Assembly: GCA_008694505.1 (NCBI GenBank)
Contig: VZDJ01000219.1
Span: 11,460,350-11,524,349, forward strand
From: Cyanoderma ruficeps
Lineage: Eukaryota; Chordata; Aves; Passeriformes; Timaliidae
Direction: 5' to 3'
Length of the DNA: 64,000 nucleotides
Shown here: piece after piece, positions 56,301 to 64,000 of the stretch
How the letters are laid out: each line of letters opens with the position of its first letter
How positions within the stretch are numbered: position 1 is the first letter of the stretch
Program-made: the position numbers and the translations under genes
The notes under the pieces: generated by a model
Seen by the model: only the letters and a program-made list of their open reading frames with translations
Database searches by the model: none
Told to the model about the DNA's origin: nothing

Positions 56301-57080
56301 TGACAAAGATAGTGGGACACTCAAATTCTGGAGCCACACAAATGGCCTTGGGTATGTATTGAATTGTAGCCGTTTCAGTGATGCAGTTGGGAAAATTCAT
56401 CCATTGATCCAAAGCTTGAGAGACACCAAGTTTATGGGAAATAAATGTATTTCCATGGGTTGTGCTTTCATACTACGCCCACATTCAAAAACCATTGGTG
56501 AAATTGTTTCAGCTGCATCGTCAGGAATGTGGATTTACCGAAACTGCTGTTTTCTTGCTGGAAAGAAGGTTAGTTAGCTTAGCAAAATTTTCATCACTAC
56601 ATAGTTTTTGAAATGTTCCAGATTTATCCCAATGCTTCCTTCTAATAGTTTGAAAATTAATTTTTTTTCCTAACTTTTTTTGGGGGGAAGAAAATGTCAC
56701 TCAGTGCCTACGAAAATAGTCATAATTAAATTAAATATTTTAAAAGTGAGAGAAAAAAATTTTCTTTTGGCCTGTGCTGTGTCTCCCACTCACAGCAATT
56801 TTCATATTGGACTTTCATCTCAGTTCATGATACAGCTTTTTCTAAAAGAATGACTATCTTCACGGATGAAAAAAACCCCAAAATCCCACCCAATTTTAAC
56901 GTGCACAGAAGGCCACAAAAGCTTTTCTTCAAAATGAAGGTGCATTAAAAATCAAGGTTTTTGTCAATGAATCATGAAAGAGGGCTTGCTTGCTGAAGTT
57001 TCCATCATTTTCTAGGAAGACTGTGCTTTTCTGTCTCACTCTGCACAGGCGAAGAGTGTAGGCTGGAGTCATCGTGGTCC
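56301..57080. other. Non-coding spacer
   Basis: AT-rich with T runs near 56660-56680 and A runs near 56755 and 56868. The 72-codon plus frame at 56359-56577 has no family. Confidence 0.6.
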
Positions 57081-57555
57081 ATATGGAGAGGAATGTTGAA
57101 CCCAAGCCAGATGTTTGTAAACGTTAACTTTGAAATGTGGCACAATACCACAAGCTGTCAAGTTGTGTAAAAGCTTAAGCAAAGACAAAAACAGAACGTA
57201 ATATTTACCAGATGAGATTTCTCTGTAATCTTGTTGGAATTTTGGGAGTATCCAACTTTCATGGATTTTGAAATGAGCCCTGTATCATTTTTTTTCCCCC
57301 TTTTCTCTCTCTCTTTTATGAAGAGGGATAAGGGAGAACCCATGCTAATAAAAAGGAAACATTTTACATGGGCAAACAATGGGCTTAGAATGTCCTTGGG
57401 CAATTTCAGATGGGTATATATTTTCTTGAAGACTGTATCCCACGAAAGATGCACATTTTTGGCATCATATTTAAAGACTTTTCCTGAAAAAAACCCCAAC
57501 TATTTCTGGAACAGTTTACTAAATTGGTAGTAAGTAGGACAATACCATGGTATTA
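57081..57555. promoter_or_regulatory. Possible conserved non-coding element
   Basis: TGTTTGTAAACGTTAAC near 57113 carries forkhead-like cores on both strands. AATACCATGGTATT (57541-57554) is a perfect 14-base palindrome. Overlapping frames of 99 and 113 codons on opposite strands match nothing. Inferred from motifs. Confidence 0.25.
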
Positions 57556-58550
57556 ACAACATTTTTTATAATGCCTGAATTATTGCAGTAACATATGTTA
57601 GAACAGTGCAAAGCCATCCAACATATTTCACATCTTTTGCCAAAAATAATTTAATTCATCCATATAAAAAAAGATGAGTAAAATATTTCACTACTTGAAT
57701 TAAAGACATACAACTCAATCCAGAAATAAAATACCAACTCAAGCAGAATAAGGTGACATATTTTGCTCTCTGCTGAGAAAATTCTTATACTATTTTGCCT
57801 TCCTGCTTTTAATTTTTGCAAGTCCTCAATATTTCCACCCCTAATATTTCCCCATTCCTGTTTTCTACAGAGCCAGGATGGGTTCCTATCAGACTTCTTC
57901 TCTCAGCAATTAAAAAATAAAAGCCTGTCTGTAGATGTGGCCCCAGGGCTTCTCACTCTGCTCGCCCAGCCCAAGAGGAGCAGGCTCAGCCCAATGAAGA
58001 ATTGCTGAGACCTCACCTGGGAGCAGGGATGGATTGTGAGGGCACCATTCCCCACCCAACTGGGACATTGCTGCCCCTGAGCCTCAAATTAGAAGTGTCT
58101 GGGGGACAGCAACCAGTTTCTGCCATGGCTGAGCTGGCAGAAGACCAAGCAGGGATCCTGTCCAGCTGGCAGGATTTGCTGCAGCCACTGGGCTGCTCAG
58201 CATCACCCTGGATGGGATTGGCAGGGACCTCGCTGCAGAATCTGGGATTTCTCCAGTGTTTTGACACCCCTCCCTGAGACTTGGGTTTGCTGGGAGAGAG
58301 ATACACACGGCATATATGTCGTGGTGGTGAAGAAAACATTTGTTGAAAGAGTGGTTGAATTGGCGCCAGCAGTTCTGACTTTTTCAAAATATCCCCGAGA
58401 TCCAAAAATAGCAAATGCACAAATCTGCAAAGAATGATGGGCTATTTTGAGGGTTGTGTTGGATCCGGTTCCCAGCATTAAGGAAGAGAGAGCAGGGCAT
58501 TCTGATGGATTTCTGCTCAAACAGGGCTGGGAACAGTGATTTGTGTCACT
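57556..58550. other. Non-coding spacer
   Basis: No gene. The left part is AT-rich; 57940-58280 is GC-richer and gives overlapping frames on both strands (up to 135 codons) that match nothing. Confidence 0.6.
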
Positions 58551-58980
58551 TTATACTCACCAGAGTCGTAGAGATTGTTGTTTGTGTTGCTTTGTTTAGC
58601 TGTTTGTGCCACCAGCAATTGAATTTAAGGACTTCATTTTCCAGGAAGTCTCCATCCAGCTACTGACTCGGTGTGCTCATCATTTAGTGCTCAAACAACA
58701 GAATGTGACTGTACAAATAGTGTTTGTGTGCACAAATCAAGTAATTAGCATGTTAGTTAATTTGCATTGCAAATTGAGCGCCAAACTTTCAGCACTTGGC
58801 TCTTGTTAAGGCTAAAAGAAAGAGGAAAAGAAAGAAATACAGAAATATTGAGATTTTCTGCTCTGGATGTTGTAACACACAGCTATTGATATCTATCCAA
58901 GTGTATTTAATTGCAGGGAAAACACAGTTTATGGGTATATATTCCCACTGATCTACTTCAGGCAGACAGAGCAAAAGTTA
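58551..58980. promoter_or_regulatory. Candidate enhancer with POU-type palindrome
   Basis: AATTTGCATTGCAAATT (58759-58775) is a perfect inverted repeat of AATTTGCA around one T. It holds an ATTTGCAT octamer and the reverse half TGCAAAT. Just upstream lie AAGTAATTAGCATGTTAG with a TAATTAG core and several TTTGTGT tracts. The block is repeat-free. Paired POU and homeodomain binding is an inference from known site preferences. Confidence 0.42.
58759..58775. promoter_or_regulatory. 17-base POU-type palindrome
   Basis: 8-base arms AATTTGCA and TGCAAATT with a single-base centre. Octamer-type DNA of this symmetry can bind POU-domain dimers. Confidence 0.6.
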
Positions 58981-61020
58981 GATGGCAAAGTTATGCATGA
59001 GGCAAATATCACAATGAGTCTGTCTCCAGGTTGCTTATTCAAAACACATAAATTAGATCTCTGAAACAGCCAGAAGTACATATGATATGACAACTTTTTT
59101 TTTGCTTACCACTGTGTTGAACCAATACTGAACTACAAAAAGCTTCCCAGCTCCCTCCCCTTCCCCCATCTCCTTGAGCATCAGGATGCTGTGAGATCAA
59201 CTAACAGCTCAGGAGGTTTTTCAGTACGTGACTGAGGGCACAAAGATCTCCCTCATTCCGAGTAAACAGTAGCTCCCATTTTCCCCAGTAGCTGCTGGTT
59301 GGAGACTGTGATGAGAGTTCCCACACGGCTACCCCCTCAAGTTCCTGGGTAAGATTTCAGCTGGAATAGTTTCCTCCTGATGGAGCACGGCCCTTTATTT
59401 GAATGTTTTTCACTTGATTCCTTTCCGCCCAGTGGGACTTCCACAAGCAAAATTCTTGTGGGACTGCAGCTTGTCTGCCTGGAAAAATGAGTATTAGTTA
59501 AATGATTAGTTAGTCACATGTGATCAACAGGCAGCTCACTTCCCTTATTTTCAGTAAAATGACTCCTGGAAACTCTCTAATTCTAGGAAAGGATTAGGAT
59601 CATCTTTTCTGGTTGTGCTCGAGGAACAGATTGGATCAAATTCATGTATCACTCACTTCAATATCCATAATCCCAGATATTTTCACAGGGAACTGGGGAA
59701 TGCCTGATGTCTGCAGATGCTGTCCCCTTTCTACCAAGAACACCTGGGGACATCTAAGTCCCAAACAGGCAAAAGATGGGGAGAAAACACAAACCAGGAA
59801 GTTCAGCCTCCCTTCTGGAAGCTTTTTCTTTTTTAAAGTACTTCATTAGCACTCATTATCCATTCCTGCTGATGGATGGAAGTGTCTGTCTTGTTAACGA
59901 GAAGCCAGAGATAAATGTCCAAAATTCCTGCGTTTCGAAAGTGGGCACGCTGGCTCGTATGGCTGCTATAGGTACAAAGTTGGAAGAGAAACGTTAGAGC
60001 TCAGTGAAGACTTGGGTGTTGTTTCCCTTTGAATAAAGGCTTTCATTCATCTCAAGGTGAGCTAATTCAGGTTGTGCTAAAAGGATGTATAGAAGGACAC
60101 TGCAGATGGGGGGTGAGGTGGAAGGAGTGCTGTACTAATGCCTTTAAAATCACTTTCTACAAAGTAGGTTGTTAATTTAGACTTGTTTTCTTCTTTCTTT
60201 CTTCTTTCTTCTTGATATTTTTCAACAGAACACCGGGACAGAAGATGCATGAGATGTAATAATTACCCATCAAGACTTGACTTTTAGAAAAAAAAAAAGA
60301 AGGAGAAACAGCAATCTGAAAACAGAAATAGAAGTTGTGAGGAAAGGGAGAAAAATAGGAAATGTAATTCATTTATTCAATGCTGGTATTAAGGGAAAGC
60401 CAAGGTTAAAAAGAGTGAAAAAAAAGTATGTCTTTGCAAAGCTCTAATAGATATGCCAGATCCTCTCTTTTGCTTTCAGCAATTGTGGTGCATATTGTTG
60501 GCAGTGGTTCAAAGAAATGAAGTGCTCCTTCCCTGGGAATTGTCTTTCACACAAAAAAAGTAATTAGGGGAATAAAAGAATATGATGTATTAGAAAATGG
60601 GAGCCATAACAAACTACCAAGTAAGCTGCCATGGCTAATTCTTCTTAACATTCTTTTAACCGCTCTCAAACTTGTAACTGCATCCCAAACATCTCACATT
60701 TTCTATCTCGTCGAAAAATCCTGTACGGCCCATCTGATGAGGGCAGGGATGTCAAACATCTGAGTGAGTATTGTGTGTCCTAGTGACAAATATGTTCCCT
60801 TGGTGTAGGAAAAGGGCCAGAAGGTACAAAGGGAGAGAGAGTAATCTATTTATAACTTTTACAATGCCTTGTAAGAGGAGATCTTGGGAACTCTTCTCCT
60901 GGGGTGGCTGATTGTGCTCTCTCTGATGTGGACTCTGCTAAGTACGGGTAGGAATCCTATTACTGACCACTACAAAGGACCGTGTGGTTTAGTTCAGAAT
61001 ATAAAATTCATATTATGAAT
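58981..61020. other. Non-coding spacer with low-complexity tracts
   Basis: A T run lies at 59096-59103, a TTC/TTTC pyrimidine tract at 60187-60215 and a 12-base A run at 60287-60298. The 78- and 73-codon plus frames (59613-59997) match nothing. Confidence 0.6.
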
Positions 61021-61027
61021 GCTGTAT

Positions 61028-61050
61028 GGGGGCGGAGGCGGGGGGGAGGG
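61028..61050 (+). other. Possible G-quadruplex tract
   Basis: G tracts at 61030-61032, 61040-61042, 61044-61046 and 61048-61050, with loops of 7, 1 and 1 bases, fit the usual four-tract pattern. Whether it folds is untested. Confidence 0.45.
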
Positions 61051-61176
61051 AAGTAATATTAGCCTTCTGAAGAAGAGGAGACTGTCATGAATAATGCAGC
61101 AGTGGCTCTCCGGGAGTCACACAAATAGATCGGATTTAAGATTCCTTTCCCAGTGATAAGGTCATCCATAGGGATG

Positions 61177-61312
61177 CTTTACATTTCTGCAGCACTTCCC
61201 AGGTACAGGTCCCAAAGCACCGCCAAGCCTGGAAAGAACTGTGATTTCACAGAACCTGAGAGGCTGGCAAGTGTTAATAGAGAAGATGTGGGGAAAGCAA
61301 AGGGCAGAGGAA
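61177..61312 (+). mobile_element. MIR-like SINE relic
   Basis: GCTTTACATTTCTGCAGCAC, TCCCAAAGCACCG, AACCTGAGAGGCTGGCAAG, then GTGGGGAAAGCAAAGGGCAG resemble the MIR-type order 'ttctatagc-cttcc', 'ctcaaagcac', 'acctgtgaggtaggtaag' and 'tggggaaactgaggcagag'. More diverged than the copy at 55455. Confidence 0.45.
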
Positions 61313-62090
61313 CAAAACAGCAGAGCTGCCCGCTGAGTTGGCACAGACAGAGCCAGCCCAGCCCAGCTCTGCCTCTGATTTGGGCTGTGTTTGGTCAGAG
61401 GGATGTTTGCCCAGGCCTTGTCTCAGTGTGAAACCAAGCGTCCCTGAGGGTCAGATGGAAGTCCATGGCAGTGACTGTCCCAAAATAAGGGTTTGGAAAA
61501 ACTCCAGAGAAATTTGATCAGTAAATTCAGCCCCTGCCTCCTGGGGGCTCAGTGTGATTTTGCGTGGCACTGTGTGGAGCAAAGCTGGATGCTGCTGGCA
61601 ACACCCCGGACATTTTCACCCACAGCACCCCTTCCCACAGCCTGTTCTGTTCCTGCACAACCAAGGGCCTCCCAGGAGAGCTGAGATGTGCCAGCTGGGG
61701 CAGGTGGACACCTCCACCCAGGGCTGTGGCTGGGGAGGGCAGGCAGTGCTGCTGGGCCAACCCTCCTGAGGCACCATGAGCTTGGGTGGAGCTGCCCATT
61801 GACCACGGAGCCAGCTGTGGGCACAGCTCCCACTGCTGTCCCCCTGTCCACTCAGGCTGGGGAGAGCAGAAATATCCTGTGCTCTGCTTCACTGCTGTGT
61901 GACTTCCTCTGCTGCCAACACCTTGGTAGTCAATGCTGGACACAGAAACGACAACTCCCTGGGAGAAACACGTAACCCCACGGCTCAGTCCCATCAGCTG
62001 ATTGCCAGGACCGTGGCAGCTGCTGACACCATATTTCTGTGTGTTTTGGGTAGAGAATCAATTTTTTTTGCTGCTTTTTAGAAAAAAAAC
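61313..62090. other. Non-coding spacer, GC-richer
   Basis: Many overlapping frames between 61493 and 61994 on both strands (up to 155 codons, minus) reflect GC content. No family recognised. Confidence 0.6.
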
Positions 62091-62340
62091 CTTGAATCAA
62101 CGGCAGCAATAATGAAGTGGGAGCATATCTTTAGGTCAAAAAACATCCTTGACACAGTCTCTGCTAACGCCATCTGCAACAATTCATAACTTAATGTGAA
62201 CAAATAGAAAGGCATCATCTTTAGACAACTGGCTTTCTCCCGTGGAGATGAGTCTATAAGAAGCAAGACCATTTTACTAAGAAAAAGCATTTAACTCAGG
62301 AGAGAATTGAAAGTAAACACCAGTAATGCAACGTGCTTTA
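62091..62340. promoter_or_regulatory. Possible conserved non-coding element
   Basis: Repeat-free block with GCAATAATGAAGTGGG near 62107, TAACGCCATCTGCAAC near 62165 and CATTTAACTCAGG near 62288. Weak inference from texture. Confidence 0.25.
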
Positions 62341-63004
62341 GATAAAACAGTATTTTTCTGCCCCTTGATCTCTCTCATTCTTAAGCCAATTTTGGCAGGC
62401 ACTGCTGTATTAAGTGGTCAGTCCCCCGTAGTGGTCACACACTGTTTTACTGGAGGTCTGACAGCAGCTATAGGAGAGATAAAATTAACCCTTTGGCTCC
62501 AATGGCTCCAATGGATCTTATTGCCCACAACTGGGAACACATCAAGAATTTCCAGCTCTCGGCCTCATGGGGTTAATGGCAATCTGTTGCTGATTTCCCT
62601 GGACAATCAGAGTAGCAAACACTGGACTGTTTAATGAGCCCCAGAGGACAATGCTGGCACACAGGGCTGTGAAGATCTGGACAAACCAAGGAAAAGTAAA
62701 ATGAAAACAAACATGGACGTTTATTTTCTTAGCTCACCAGTTGCAAACAAAATTTCATTTAATAAACCATGAAATGTTTCACAGAGTTTCTGTATATTAT
62801 TGTAAGAGCAGCTGGGCAATGTAAAAGTTACTTTCCCTCCTCTTTGTTATGCTGTCCCATATCCAGCTCTCATCCAAACAAAGTCATATTTATTTATGTG
62901 TTAATATGTTTATCATTTTATTCCTTGCCATGCTTTTCTGAAATGAGTTCAGTTGTGACTTGAGGCATCATCGTTTGTAGGGTCTCCAACACAGAGCAAA
63001 ACTC
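62341..63004. other. Non-coding spacer
   Basis: No gene. GGCTCCAAT occurs twice in tandem near 62495-62512. The 102-codon plus frame at 62326-62634 has no family. Confidence 0.6.
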
Positions 63005-63108
63005 AGGGAATCACTGAGGTTGGAAGGGACATCCAGAGGACTCTGGTCCAGCCCCCTTCTTACTCTGCTCCTGCAGAGCCAACTTGGAAATTACATTAGG
63101 TTGCTCAT
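63005..63108 (-). mobile_element. CR1 LINE, short diverged 3' tail
   Basis: AGGGAATCACTGAGGTTGGA, then AGGGACATCCAGAGGACTCT, GGTCCAGCCCCCTTCTTACT, CCTGCAGAGCCAACTTGG and TTAGGTTGCTCATG follow the reverse complement of a CR1 tail subfamily distinct from the copy at 11114. About 100 bases remain. Confidence 0.75.
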
Positions 63109-64000
63109 GAAGGAAAAGCTTTTCTTGGACAGGGCAGGTTTTCTGGTGAACTGGAGAGAGAAAAGTAGGCTGAGCTTCAGTTTGCCTTTTTTTTATTTTC
63201 CCCCCCCATATCTGAAACAAACTGGAATTTACATGAATGTTTTTCAATTATCCTAAGGGAGAAAAATCAGCATGTATTTCCTATATCAGGAAATTATCCC
63301 TACTTGAGGAACACATAAAAATGTGCTGGATTTGAGCGTGTACTTGAGTCCCTACTGCGGTAAATGAGCACATGCTTTGAGTTAATCTCTTACTGAAGCA
63401 CTTTCCTGATTCAGGATGACATAGTGCTTGTGAACAATTTTTCTTGAACACATCCTTGATGCATACATAATGCTTGGTACCTGCTTTTTTACTGATGCCC
63501 CCGTTTTGTTTTTCTTCCTTGATTGGATGAATGTAAACTAGCGGAAAGGGCAATAAATCAAGAGAGATTTCAAGATCACAGAGAAAACTCTGTCACTGTA
63601 AATCTATGAACAAACATGAGAATTTCTGCAAAACTTTTGTGTCTTTCAGTGAACCAAAAATTCTGTCACATCGGTTCAGGGGTTTCACTTGTTCATAGAA
63701 GTTGCAGCATTTGGTTAAAGCCAGTCTGTAGCAAGCTGCTGTCCAGAGTGGGTGAACGTCAGCTTTGTCTCACAAGTTTTATAAGGTTGCATTGATATAT
63801 TTGAACAATTAGTTGCATTCCAACACGATGAGGTTCTTATTTCCCTCAAAACTTCCCTCACTGCCAAGCCTGTGAGCCCATCCACTTAGAACAACACAAT
63901 TACTATTGTGATTACTATATGATTTTGAAAACCCCCCCATTATTTCTGGATTGTTTCAGCCAGCATCTCCAAAATTTCCCCGCAGGAGAGGATCAACAAG
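63109..64000. other. Non-coding spacer
   Basis: No gene. A C8 run lies at 63201-63208, with a T-rich patch just before it. The 90-codon minus frame at 63281-63553 matches nothing. Confidence 0.6.

Noticed and set aside
59613..59680. Text with ATCAAATTCATG and CACTTCAATATCC, considered as an archosaur repeat
   Set aside because: The match to the remembered repeat is too short and broken.
1..64000. Search for endogenous retrovirus, mitochondrial insert or processed pseudogene
   Set aside because: No gag/pol/env-like frame, paired LTRs, mitochondrial gene text, or poly-A-tailed gene copy was recognised.

Overview
The window looks like about 64 kb of bird nuclear DNA and reads as non-coding throughout: a gene desert or part of a very large intron. 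The bird call rests on two CR1 LINE tails. One, at 11114-11403, has the avian CR1 3' end layout, with reverse-complemented 8-bp terminal repeats at its left edge; a second diverged tail lies near 63005. The overall interspersed-repeat load is low and most copies are very old. I found no open frame that resembles a known protein, no tRNA or rRNA gene, no CRISPR, no operon structure and no intact retrovirus. The longest frames (about 120-260 codons) fall in GC-rich or low-complexity stretches, or cross an assembly N, and look like chance.

Layout. 1-11.1 kb is ordinary AT-rich spacer with two possible conserved elements (about 3.6 and 4.4-4.6 kb). 11.1-11.4 kb holds the CR1 tail. 12.3-12.65 kb is a dense motif cluster (POU-type palindrome plus three GACAGCT cores). 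14.7-15.2 kb looks like further regulatory DNA. 16.1-16.4 kb holds two ancient repeat relics side by side. A 25-bp near-perfect palindrome sits at 17.44 kb. 20.5-25 kb is GC-richer and includes a CpG-dense patch at 22.69-23.24 kb. About 27.2-34.1 kb is the strongest candidate for a block of conserved non-coding elements, with weaker ones scattered to the right end.

Old SINE/LINE relics (MIR/CORE-SINE type) lie near 16.4, 41.95, 55.5, 56.25 and 61.2 kb. Three single-N gaps mark a draft assembly (42601, 46231, 54832). Two are flanked by direct duplications that begin and end exactly at the N. These are best read as contig ends that overlap but were never merged.

The window suggests long-range regulatory DNA for a developmental gene outside it. 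Evidence is the scatter of AT-rich, motif-dense, repeat-free blocks containing palindromic homeodomain and POU half-sites. I cannot see conservation from one sequence and cannot name the target gene, so every regulatory call here is an inference with modest confidence. I did not find a convincing new genetic system.
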